From Streptosporangiaceae bacterium NEAU-GS5 (GTDB lineage: Bacteria; Actinomycetota; Actinomycetes; Streptosporangiales; Streptosporangiaceae), in contig JAGFNW010000017.1 in assembly GCA_017592665.1 (NCBI GenBank), forward strand, positions 124,001 to 188,000: a stretch of 64,000 bases of DNA, in the 5' to 3' direction. The position numbers and the translations under genes are program-made. The notes beneath the pieces are model-generated. The model saw only the letters and a program-made list of their open reading frames with translations. It ran no database searches and was not told the origin of the DNA. Below, piece after piece: positions 46,389 through 53,911 of this stretch (position 1 is the first letter of the stretch; each line of letters opens with the position of its first letter).

Positions 46389-47830
46389 GTCGCACCGATC
46401 AGGCGGGCGCGCACGAGGCGGCCCTGTTCGCCGGCCGTGCCCTCGGTGTCGAACGGCGTGGCGAGGACCAGGGCCGCGGCGCCCTGCGCCCAGCTCGTGT
46501 CGTCCCAGCTCTCCACCTCGATGGAGATGTCCCTGCGGCCGCGTAGCAGTTGGGCCCGCACGGCGGGCTCGAACCCGGCCCGCCAGTGGGGCCAGTCGAC
46601 CGAGCCCTCGCCGAGCACGACCACGACCTCGGGGTCGACGACGTTGATCAGCCCACCCGCCGCCCGCCCCAGGATCGCGCCCGCCTCGGCGAACACCTCC
46701 TGAGCGGCCACATCACCGTGAGACGCGGCCCACCCGAGCGCCGCCACCACACCCCGCCCATCCCCCGCCATCTCGCCCCGCCCGAGCGAGCCCGGCCCGA
46801 GCGCGGCCACCGCGCCCCGCTCATCCCCCGCCACCCCGGCCTGCGAGTCACCCGCCACCGCGCCCTCCGAGGCACCCGCCCCCGCGGCCTGCGAAGTGCC
46901 CGCCGATGCCGCGGACGTGTCACCTCGCGCAGGCGTGTCGCCTTGCGCAGGGGTATCGCCTCGGGCCGGCGTAGCGCCTTGCGCCAGTGCGTAGGCCGCC
47001 AGCACCTTCGCGGTCAGGCCCTTCTGCTCCGCCATGGCCGCGAGGCCGGCTGAGCCGACGTAGGCCTCGAGACAGCCCTTCGTGCCGCAGCCGCACATCG
47101 GGCCGTCCGGATCGACCGGGACGTGGCCGAACTCGCCCGCGCCGCCGCGCGCGCCGCGGTAGACGCGGCCGTCGGCGACGATGGCGGCGCCCACGCCGCG
47201 CCCGATCGTGAGGACCAGGAAGTCGCGGTAGGTGCGGCCTTTGCCGTACAGGCGCTCGGCCGCGGCCAGCGCGTTGACGTCGTTCTCGACCAGCACCGGC
47301 AGGTTGAGCCTGCGGCGCAGCCGCTCGCCCACCGGCATGGCCTGCCAGCCGAGCGTCGGCGCGTCGACCGTGCCGACGGCCTGGTCGTCGACCCCTCCGG
47401 GAACGCCCACGCCGACGCCGAGCAGCGGAGGGGTCTTCTCGACCTGCGCGGCGATCTCGGCCACGTGGGTCGTGAGGATCTCCAGCGCGTCGGGGCCGGC
47501 CGGGTCGAAGGGCCGCTCCCAGGATCCGAGGACCTCGCCGTCGAGCCGCACGTCGACGATGACCAGGTGATCGGCGGTGACCTTGACGCCGAGGGCGCGC
47601 CCGGCGCTGCCGACCAGCCCGAGCGTCTGCGCCGGCCGGCCGCCGCGCGACGGCTTGAGCTCCAGCTCCTCCAGCATGCCGTGGCCGATGAGCTCGCGGG
47701 TGAGCTGGGTGACTGTGGCCGGACTGAGGTCGAGCTCCCGGGCGATCTCCGTGCGGCTGAGCGGCCCGACCGTCCCGAGCAACGCCAGGATCGCCGTCCG
47801 GGTCAGATCCCCGCGGTCCGTGCCTGCCAT
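46382..47830 (-). CDS. ROK family transcriptional regulator with a repeat-rich insertion
   Basis: 482 residues, about 80 more than usual. A winged HTH is at residues 10-60 (GPLSRTEIARELDLSPATVTQLTREL). The ROK domain has GVGVGVPGGVD and the zinc-type motif CGCGTKGCLEAYVG near residues 242-255. A low-complexity insertion of roughly 90 residues follows (six-residue TPARGD-like repeats, then Gly/Ala-rich sequence) before the C-terminal EVFAEAGAILGRAAGGLINVVDPEVVVVLG. ROK repressors respond to sugars or sugar phosphates. It is the first gene of the glycan operon and has an inverted repeat just upstream, so autorepression is likely. Confidence 0.92.
   Translation of the reverse strand: MAGTDRGDLTRTAILALLGTVGPLSRTEIARELDLSPATVTQLTRELIGHGMLEELELKPSRGGRPAQTLGLVGSAGRALGVKVTADHLVIVDVRLDGEVLGSWERPFDPAGPDALEILTTHVAEIAAQVEKTPPLLGVGVGVPGGVDDQAVGTVDAPTLGWQAMPVGERLRRRLNLPVLVENDVNALAAAERLYGKGRTYRDFLVLTIGRGVGAAIVADGRVYRGARGGAGEFGHVPVDPDGPMCGCGTKGCLEAYVGSAGLAAMAEQKGLTAKVLAAYALAQGATPARGDTPAQGDTPARGDTSAASAGTSQAAGAGASEGAVAGDSQAGVAGDERGAVAALGPGSLGRGEMAGDGRGVVAALGWAASHGDVAAQEVFAEAGAILGRAAGGLINVVDPEVVVVLGEGSVDWPHWRAGFEPAVRAQLLRGRRDISIEVESWDDTSWAQGAAALVLATPFDTEGTAGEQGRLVRARLIGATP
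46920..46991. repeat. Four 18-base tandem repeats inside the ROK gene
   Basis: Units at 46920-46937, 46938-46955, 46956-46973 and 46974-46991 share the core CGCCTTGCGCAGG with a few changes. They encode six-residue TPA(R/Q)GD repeats. Repeats this short and regular are prone to slipped-strand change in copy number without breaking the frame. Confidence 0.85.
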
Positions 47831-47843
47831 GCGCGCCGACTTT

Positions 47844-47869
47844 CTTCGGTAATAAAGTTAGTACCGAAG
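47844..47869. promoter_or_regulatory. Inverted repeat CTTCGGTA-N10-TACCGAAG, probable ROK operator
   Basis: Perfect 8-base arms at 47844-47851 and 47862-47869, starting 13 bases upstream of the ROK start. The spacer is A/T-rich and could hold a -10 element on the minus strand. Position and symmetry fit autoregulation of the operon by its first gene. Confidence 0.6.
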
Positions 47870-47991
47870 TTATGCACCGCGAAGCCAGGCCCTGTCAAGC
47901 CCCACGAAATCAACCCCAAGACCCGACAAATCACCATATAAGCGACATATAGGCCGATAAACTCGAGATGATCTATGGAAGGGGATCTCCG

Positions 47992-49014
47992 ATGTCCCAC
48001 CATCTCGACACGCCGCTCGCCGCCCAGACAGGCCAGTTGTTCCTCGATGACCTCTATGTCTTCGACGGGGACCTCAGCACCGTACTGATCATGACGGTCA
48101 ACTCGACGATCACCGGCGCGTACGCCAAGCCGGACTTCCACCCGGAGGCCCGCTACGAGTTCAGGGTGCATCTCGACGGGGCGGACTTCGAAGATCTCAC
48201 CTACCGGGTAGCGTTCGGCGCCGCCGACTCCGACGGACGCCAGGCGTTGCGGCTGAACGGCCTGTGGGGCCCCGCGGCCCGCGGCGACGACGCCGTCGGA
48301 GAGACCGTGATCGAGGGCCACACCGGCGAGACGGCCACCGGGCCGAACGTGCGGCTGTGGGCCGGGCGGGTCTGGGACTCGTTCTACATCGATCTGTCGC
48401 TGCTGGGCCTGGTCAACGCGGCCGTCGACGGCGGCGGCGCGCTCGACCTGGCGCACTGGAACCCCGACAAGGCGCAGAACAGCTTCGCCAACTCAACGGT
48501 GGCCGCGATCGTGCTCGAGATCTCCCACGACCACGCGCAGCTGAGCCCCGGCGCGCGTATCGGGGTGTGGGCCGCCACCAAGCTCGCCACCGACAGCGGC
48601 GGGTGGCGTCAGATCAACCGCGCCGGCCATCCCATGATGTGGCCGATCTTCTGGCCCGACGACACCCACTTCACGGGCAAGGCCAACACCCGGCACCCGT
48701 CGGACGACGTCGCGGAGGCCGGCAAGGCCATCGCGGACGCCATCGCGGCCACGGTCGCCGCGACCGGCACCTCGGCCGACCCGCGGGGCTACGGCGAGAC
48801 GGTGGCCCGCGAGCTGTTCCCCGACGTCCTTTCCTACGTGGTCGGCACGCCCACCACGTACGGCTTCGCGGCCCGCAACGGCCGAACCCTCGCCGACAAC
48901 GCGCCGGAGGTGATGCTGTCCCTGGTCGTCGACACGGCGGTGCCGTCCGGCCTGCGGCCCGACGTCGCGGCGCACCTCCGTGGTGACCGGTTCCCCTACG
49001 TCATGCCGGCCTGA
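47992..49014 (+). CDS. DUF4331 family protein
   Basis: 340 residues from ATG 47992 with GAAGGGGA upstream; a longer in-frame start at 47968 is less likely. SHHLDTPLAAQTGQLFLDDLYVF begins the protein as in the DUF4331 family (SSHREAP-like start, then DTDLY). The repeats of beta strands (TVLIMTVNSTIT, YEFRVHLDG) are typical. No signal peptide, unlike many secreted relatives. The function of the family is unknown. It is divergent from the ROK operon. Confidence 0.8.
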   Translation: MSHHLDTPLAAQTGQLFLDDLYVFDGDLSTVLIMTVNSTITGAYAKPDFHPEARYEFRVHLDGADFEDLTYRVAFGAADSDGRQALRLNGLWGPAARGDDAVGETVIEGHTGETATGPNVRLWAGRVWDSFYIDLSLLGLVNAAVDGGGALDLAHWNPDKAQNSFANSTVAAIVLEISHDHAQLSPGARIGVWAATKLATDSGGWRQINRAGHPMMWPIFWPDDTHFTGKANTRHPSDDVAEAGKAIADAIAATVAATGTSADPRGYGETVARELFPDVLSYVVGTPTTYGFAARNGRTLADNAPEVMLSLVVDTAVPSGLRPDVAAHLRGDRFPYVMPA

Positions 49015-49018
49015 CGTC

Positions 49019-49408
49019 CTACACCTTCCGGCTGGCGCGCGGGCCGTCGAGGCCCCAGGAGACGATCCGGGTCGGGATGATCTTAATGACCTCCCGCGAC
49101 ATGAAGGGCAGCGGCGGCTCGTGGTCGGTCAGGGCCACGGCCTCGCCCCGGATCTCGATGCCCCGCGTCGTCCACGGATCGAGCGAGGCCAGGTCGTCGA
49201 CGACGAGCGAGGCGGCACTGCCCCGCTGGATGTTCCGGAACTTCCGCGTCGTGCCGAGGGCCTGCCCGCCGATGGTGATGACACCGGACTCGGCGTCCAC
49301 GAAGAACCCGACCGGGTTGTTCTGCGGCCGCCCGTCCGGCGCCACCGTGGCCAGGCGGCCGAGGGGCTGGCTCGCCAGGTAGTCCAGTTCAGCCTGAGTG
49401 AAGATCAT
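49019..49408 (-). CDS. PPOX class F420/FMN-dependent split-barrel protein
   Basis: 129 residues from ATG 49408. MIFTQAELDYLASQPLGRLATVAPDGRPQNNPVGFFVD-type start (key parts LASQPLGRLATV and PVGFFVD) and TTRKFRNI, SLVVDDLAS, EIRGEAV follow the F420-dependent PPOX pattern. These proteins reduce or bind small molecules with F420, common in actinobacteria. It converges with DUF4331, 4 bases apart. Confidence 0.85.
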   Translation of the reverse strand: MIFTQAELDYLASQPLGRLATVAPDGRPQNNPVGFFVDAESGVITIGGQALGTTRKFRNIQRGSAASLVVDDLASLDPWTTRGIEIRGEAVALTDHEPPLPFMSREVIKIIPTRIVSWGLDGPRASRKV

Positions 49409-49479
49409 GCGGCCCAGTCTGCAACCCTGCCGCCGCTCGAGGTCAAGCGGCCCCCCAGTCAGTTGAAGACAGGCCCGGA

Positions 49480-50739
49480 TCAGAAGAGCCCGGAAGATCC
49501 ACCGCCGGGATGCCATTCGGCGAGCAGAACGGTGGCGTCGTCGCTGAACCGCCCCTGCTGATAGGCCCACACGTCGTGGATCAGCCGTCGCAGGGTCTCG
49601 GGAACCGGCAGGGCGTTGGAATGGTGACGACTGATGAAGTCGGTGAACCGTTGCAGGCCGAATTCGCGCCCGGCCGAGTCACGGGCCTCGGTGATGCCGT
49701 CGGTGTAGAGCAGCAGACGGTCGCCGGGCTGCAGTTGTTCCTGGCACACCTGCACATCGAGGCCCAGGCTCAGGCCCATCGGGTGGGCGGGCGGACACTC
49801 CAGGCTGATGACCCAGCGTCCATCTCGGATGACAACAGGTGGATAGTGTCCGCGGTTGACCCACGTGAACATGCCGCTCGACAGGTCGAGGTCGCCCATG
49901 ATCGCGGTGACGAACCGGTCACGCCCGAATTCCGCGGTCAGCACCTGCTCGATCGCGACGCTGTTGTCGGCCAGGCCCACGCCCTGCCTGCGGTGGTTGC
50001 GGCAGGCCGCCATGGCCAGACTCGCGGTCAGCCCGGCGGAGATGTCGTGCCCCATCGCGTCGAACACGTCCAGATGAAGCACGTCGCCGGCGATGGCGTA
50101 GTCGAAGGTGTCGCCCGCGACCTCGTAGGCCGGTTCCATGACGGCCGACACCGTCACCCGATCGCAGGCGAACGTCAACGGCGGCGCGAGCCGCCACTGC
50201 ATCTCGGCCGCCACGTGCATCGGGTGGCTGCGGATCAGCCGGGCGTAGGAGTCGCTGAAGCTGGTGGCGCTGCTCACCAGGAGCGCCACCATGGAGGCCA
50301 GATGCCGGGCCGTTTCGACATCGAAAAGCCCGCCGTCGCTGCGTACGCGAAGGACTCCGAGGCGTGCCGTGCCGTTCAGCAGCGGGATCCACCAGCACTC
50401 CGGATCCTCCCTGTTCTCGTCCTCGGGGCGGGGCAGGACCCTCACCTGCTGGAAGGCACGTCCGGCGAGGGTGCTGTCGATCGACAGCTCGGCGGGGTCG
50501 GCGCCGGGGTCGTCCACTGCCGCCGGGCCGCGCCCGGTGAGCAGGCGCAGCACCTCCTGCCGCAGGTCGCAAAGATAGATCAGGACTTCGGTGAGCCCGA
50601 TCGCCTTGGCATGCTCCCGGACGAGCCCGGGCAGTTCCTCGATGGGCGCCAGATGGCTCGCGGACAGCAGCCCGGTCAGCATCCGCTCCAGGCCGCTCAT
50701 TTCCGCTGGAACGTCGCTCAACTGATTAGACGCGGTCAC
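49480..50739 (-). CDS. GAF-PP2C (SpoIIE/RsbU-type) serine phosphatase
   Basis: 419 residues from GTG 50739 with GGAGGG a few bases upstream. A GAF-like sensor occupies about residues 30-180, then a PP2C/SpoIIE domain with metal-site segments EVAGDTFDYA, DAMGHDISAG, VNRGHYPPVV, LLYTDGITEA and SDDATVLLAEW. All expected aspartates are present. Such proteins dephosphorylate anti-sigma antagonists in stress partner-switching. Neither antagonist nor anti-sigma kinase gene is adjacent. Confidence 0.92.
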   Translation of the reverse strand: MTASNQLSDVPAEMSGLERMLTGLLSASHLAPIEELPGLVREHAKAIGLTEVLIYLCDLRQEVLRLLTGRGPAAVDDPGADPAELSIDSTLAGRAFQQVRVLPRPEDENREDPECWWIPLLNGTARLGVLRVRSDGGLFDVETARHLASMVALLVSSATSFSDSYARLIRSHPMHVAAEMQWRLAPPLTFACDRVTVSAVMEPAYEVAGDTFDYAIAGDVLHLDVFDAMGHDISAGLTASLAMAACRNHRRQGVGLADNSVAIEQVLTAEFGRDRFVTAIMGDLDLSSGMFTWVNRGHYPPVVIRDGRWVISLECPPAHPMGLSLGLDVQVCQEQLQPGDRLLLYTDGITEARDSAGREFGLQRFTDFISRHHSNALPVPETLRRLIHDVWAYQQGRFSDDATVLLAEWHPGGGSSGLF

Positions 50740-50928
50740 TTGGCCCTCCCTGTCCCGTTCGGGGCTGAAATAGGCGTCTGGACAGGGACTGAACCAGGCG
50801 CACGGGCGATGTCCGCAGCGCACTGTTGTGCTGAACTTCTCCCTTGCCCAGCTCAGAGGCGGCAAAACCCGCGGCCGATCCAGGGGCCCCTACGGTGCGT
50901 ATCGGAACACGCCTGTTACGGTGACGGC

Positions 50929-52410
50929 ATGCGCTGCCTGGTCACAGGCGCGACCGGCTACATCGGTGGCCGGCTGGCGCCGAGGCTCATCGAGGCCGGG
51001 CACGAGGTCCGGTGCCTGACGCGTTCGGCCAACCGCCTGCGTGACGTGCCGTGGGCGCGTGGGGCCGAGATCGTGGAAGGCGACCTGCTGGCCGACGCGG
51101 CCGACGCGGCCGATTCGCTCGCCGCGGTCTTCGACGGCGTCGACGTCGCGTACTACCTCGTGCACTCGCTCGGCGCCGACGACTTCGCGGCGCGCGACCG
51201 CCGGGCGGCCCGGGCCTTCGCCGAAGCGGCCGCGCGAGCGGGCGTGCGCCGGATCGTGTATCTCGGCGGTCCCGCCGTCGAAGGCGACGGGCAGGCGTCG
51301 GCGCACCTGCGGTCGCGGTCGGAGGTCGCCACCGTCCTCGCCTCGACCGGCGTACCGACGGTGGTCCTGCGGGCCGCGATCATCCTCGGCTCCGGCTCGG
51401 CCTCCTTCGAGATGCTGCGCCACCTGACCGAGCGGCTCCCGGTGATGATCACGCCGCGCTGGGTCGCCAACCGCATTCAGCCCATCGCCGTGCGAGACGT
51501 GCTGCACTATCTGCTCGGCTGGGCGACCGCGCCGGACGAGGTCGGCCGGTCGTTCGACATCGGCGGCCCGGACGTGCTCACGTACGGCGACATGATGCGC
51601 CGATACGCCCGCGTGGCGAAGCTCCCGCCCCGGGTCATCCTGCCGGTCCGCACCCTGTCGCCCTGGCTCAGCTCGCAGTGGGTCGGCCTGGTGACGCCGG
51701 TGCCGGGCGCGATCGCCAAGCCGCTGGTCGAGAGCCTGATCCACGAGGCCGTCTGCCGCGAGCACGACATCGCCGACTACGTGCCCGACCCGCCGGGCGG
51801 CCTGAAGGGCTTCGACGAGGCGGTGCTGCTCGCGCTTGCCAAGGTGCACGACTCCGACGTGGAGACCCGCTGGTCGACGGCCTCCTGGACGGGCGCGCCG
51901 GCCGATCCGCTGCCGACCGATCCGGATTGGTCGGGCGCCACCGTCTACCTCGACCGGCGGGAATGTTCGGTGGAGGCCTCCCCCGCCGCGCTGTGGCGGG
52001 TGATCGCCGGCATCGGCGGCGAGACCGGCTGGTATTCCTTCCCGCTTGCCTGGTCGGTCCGCGGCTGGCTGGACCGGGCGCTCGGCGGCGTCGGCCTGCG
52101 CCGGGGGCGGCGCGACCCGTCGGAGCTCTACGTCGGCGAGGCGCTGGACTTCTGGCGGGTCGAGGAGATCCAGCCGGGACGCCTGCTGCGGCTCCGCGCC
52201 GAGATGCTGCTGCCCGGCCGGGCCTGGCTGGAGATGACGGTCGACGGCGAGGGGCAGGGCAGCGTCTACCGCCAGCGCGCCATCTTCCTGCCACGCGGCC
52301 TGTCCGGCCACCTCTACTGGCGGGCCGTCTCCCCGTTCCACGCCGTCGTCTTCGGCGGAATGGCCCGCAACATCGCGGGGGCCGCCGAGCGGGCCGAGCA
52401 AGCCGGCTGA
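50929..52410 (+). CDS. SDR family NAD(P)-binding protein fused to a DUF2867-like domain
   Basis: 493 residues. An N-terminal atypical SDR (residues 1-300) has the cofactor motif VTGATGYIGGRL and NmrA/YwnB-like features; VRRIVYLGGPAVEGDG and VVLRAAIILGSGS are typical of this group. A C-terminal DUF2867-type domain (about 340-490) reads as SRPBCC-like: ATVYLDRRECSVEASPAALWRVI, GWYSFPLAWSVRGWLDRALGG, LYWRAVSPFHAVVFGGMARN. The fusion is common in actinobacteria; the role is unknown. Monocistronic. Confidence 0.88.
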   Translation: MRCLVTGATGYIGGRLAPRLIEAGHEVRCLTRSANRLRDVPWARGAEIVEGDLLADAADAADSLAAVFDGVDVAYYLVHSLGADDFAARDRRAARAFAEAAARAGVRRIVYLGGPAVEGDGQASAHLRSRSEVATVLASTGVPTVVLRAAIILGSGSASFEMLRHLTERLPVMITPRWVANRIQPIAVRDVLHYLLGWATAPDEVGRSFDIGGPDVLTYGDMMRRYARVAKLPPRVILPVRTLSPWLSSQWVGLVTPVPGAIAKPLVESLIHEAVCREHDIADYVPDPPGGLKGFDEAVLLALAKVHDSDVETRWSTASWTGAPADPLPTDPDWSGATVYLDRRECSVEASPAALWRVIAGIGGETGWYSFPLAWSVRGWLDRALGGVGLRRGRRDPSELYVGEALDFWRVEEIQPGRLLRLRAEMLLPGRAWLEMTVDGEGQGSVYRQRAIFLPRGLSGHLYWRAVSPFHAVVFGGMARNIAGAAERAEQAG

Positions 52411-52422
52411 GCGACGACGTCG

Positions 52423-52479
52423 TCAGGCGGGCTGCCAGAGCTCGACGCGGTTGCCCTCGGGGTCGGTGACCCAGCGGCT
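52423..52479 (-). pseudogene. C-terminal scrap of a VOC/glyoxalase gene
   Basis: The minus strand between the CHAP stop (52480) and the epimerase stop encodes SRWVTDPEGNRVELWQPA and a TGA at 52423-52425. DPEGNxxELWQP is the standard end of VOC-family proteins. Only about 18 codons remain, in frame immediately after the CHAP stop codon. The rest of that gene has been lost, probably by deletion. Confidence 0.7.
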
Positions 52480-53211
52480 CTATCGGTCGACGGGAACGCG
52501 CGGCCGGCGGTGCCGGCTTTCGTGCGGCGGCTCTGACAGCGCACGGGTCGCCGCTACGGCCGCGGCCGCTCTGCGTCGCCTGTAGCGGATCGTGAGAACC
52601 GTACAGAGGGCTATCACCAGGGCGGCGGCGCCGAAGCCTTCGGCGAACTCCAGCGCGCCCGCGTCGAGGTCGGTCAGCTGCGGCGCGGCGAGGCTGCCGG
52701 CGCCGACGCCCGCGGACTTGGCGGCGAGCAGGGACGACAGCTTGAACTCCCGGACCTTGCGCGGCAGGCCATATCCGACGACCTTGTGCTGGTCGCGTTC
52801 CTTGCGGCGCAGCCAGATCCGGTCGACGTTGCCCTCAATGGTGACGATCTTGTCGCCGACGACCTTCTCCACGATGCCGACGTGGTCGATGGCGCCGATG
52901 CTCTTCGAGCCGCCCCAGTCGTAGAAGACGAGCGCGCCGGGCTCGGGCGTCTGGCTCCAGGCGCCCTGCCGTTCGAACCAGCGGGCGTGCTGGACCGTCG
53001 AGGCGAACTGCCCGACGTACTCCTGGACGCCGGCCTCGGTGGCGGCCCAGGTGATGAACATGTCGCACCAGGGCGCCTTCTTGAAGTAGGTGTCCTGTTT
53101 GTCGATGTTCGCGAAATACCAGTCCCCGAACTTGGTGTAACCGCTGCTCTTCTCGCGGTAGCCGAGATCCTTCCGGGCAACGTCAAGGAAGCCTTGGAGA
53201 TCAGAACTCAT
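52480..53211 (-). CDS. CHAP-domain peptidoglycan amidase-like protein with C-terminal membrane segment
   Basis: 243 residues from ATG 53211. The CHAP domain (about 1-150) has catalytic Cys in APWCDMFITW, His in AIDHVGIVEK and Asn in IEGN. No N-terminal signal peptide is visible. A linker follows and then a membrane segment near residues 195-212 (AAALVIALCTVLTI) flanked by RYRRRR, and a basic tail. The tail ends at a stop adjoining a VOC remnant, so the last residues (PVDR) may come from a deletion junction. Possible cell-wall hydrolase; topology unclear. Confidence 0.85.
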   Translation of the reverse strand: MSSDLQGFLDVARKDLGYREKSSGYTKFGDWYFANIDKQDTYFKKAPWCDMFITWAATEAGVQEYVGQFASTVQHARWFERQGAWSQTPEPGALVFYDWGGSKSIGAIDHVGIVEKVVGDKIVTIEGNVDRIWLRRKERDQHKVVGYGLPRKVREFKLSSLLAAKSAGVGAGSLAAPQLTDLDAGALEFAEGFGAAALVIALCTVLTIRYRRRRAAAAVAATRALSEPPHESRHRRPRVPVDR

Positions 53212-53350
53212 GCGTGGGTGAATCTCCTACGAGATGGGCGAGGGAGTAACAGCGCGCATGAGGGAATGTAGTTGGAGAATCCCGCCAGGTTGCCGAAAAG
53301 CGACGTATAGCTACAGATGTCTCCCTGTGTGGCCATATCGGCCAGATGCC

Positions 53351-53746
53351 TTACCGGGCGGCGCAGTCCATGAGCGCGGGCGGCGCGGGCACTCCCGGCG
53401 AGGTGCCCACGAACCCGATCGTGCCACCACCGCCGTTCCACACGGCGTTGCCGTACACGTAGACGCCGATCGAGCCCAGCGACGGCGCGAGCGAGATCCC
53501 GTTCCACATGGTGGAGATCCGCTGGCCGTCGGTGTACGCCCACGACACGGTCCACCCGCTGATCGGATCGGTCCCCGGCGTCACGACGATCTCCCCGACG
53601 AACCCATTGCCGGTTCCCTGGACCCAGGTGCGGGTGATCGAGTACGTCGCCGTACACGTCGCCACCGCCTGAGCGGGACCGGTGATCCCGAACACCGCCG
53701 CGCCGACCAGCGCGATGCCCACCAGAACCCTGATCACGCCACGCAT
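53351..53746 (-). CDS. Small secreted CBM2 (cellulose-binding) protein
   Basis: 131 residues from ATG 53746. Sec signal peptide MRGVIRVLVGIALVGAAVFG with cleavage after AQA near residue 28. The mature part is a single family 2 carbohydrate-binding module: CTATYSITRTWVQGTGNGFVG, ISGWTVSWAY, WNG and GNAVWNGGGGTIGFVG, with Cys at each end for the usual disulfide and surface Trp residues. No catalytic domain. Likely binds cellulose or chitin outside the cell. Confidence 0.85.
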   Translation of the reverse strand: MRGVIRVLVGIALVGAAVFGITGPAQAVATCTATYSITRTWVQGTGNGFVGEIVVTPGTDPISGWTVSWAYTDGQRISTMWNGISLAPSLGSIGVYVYGNAVWNGGGGTIGFVGTSPGVPAPPALMDCAAR

Positions 53747-53911
53747 GTGGAGTCCTCCCTCGCCGACGCCCCGAGCGTCAGATCGCCCCCGGGTCCTGTC
53801 AATCGCGGCCGGCCCGCGCCCCGCCGACCACATGGTCAGTCCTGGCCGCCGATGAATCGTTCAGCCGCGGGCGACTGGGTACATACGCAGCGAGATCCGG
53901 GGGGATGATCA

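Noticed and set aside
46920-46991. Possible CRISPR-like array
   Set aside because: Repeats are contiguous without spacers, lie inside a coding frame and have a multiple-of-three period.
49510-50920. Long plus-strand frame continuing into the epimerase gene at 50929
   Set aside because: The part before 50929 is antisense to the GAF-PP2C phosphatase and has no recognisable domains. The epimerase starts normally at its own ATG.
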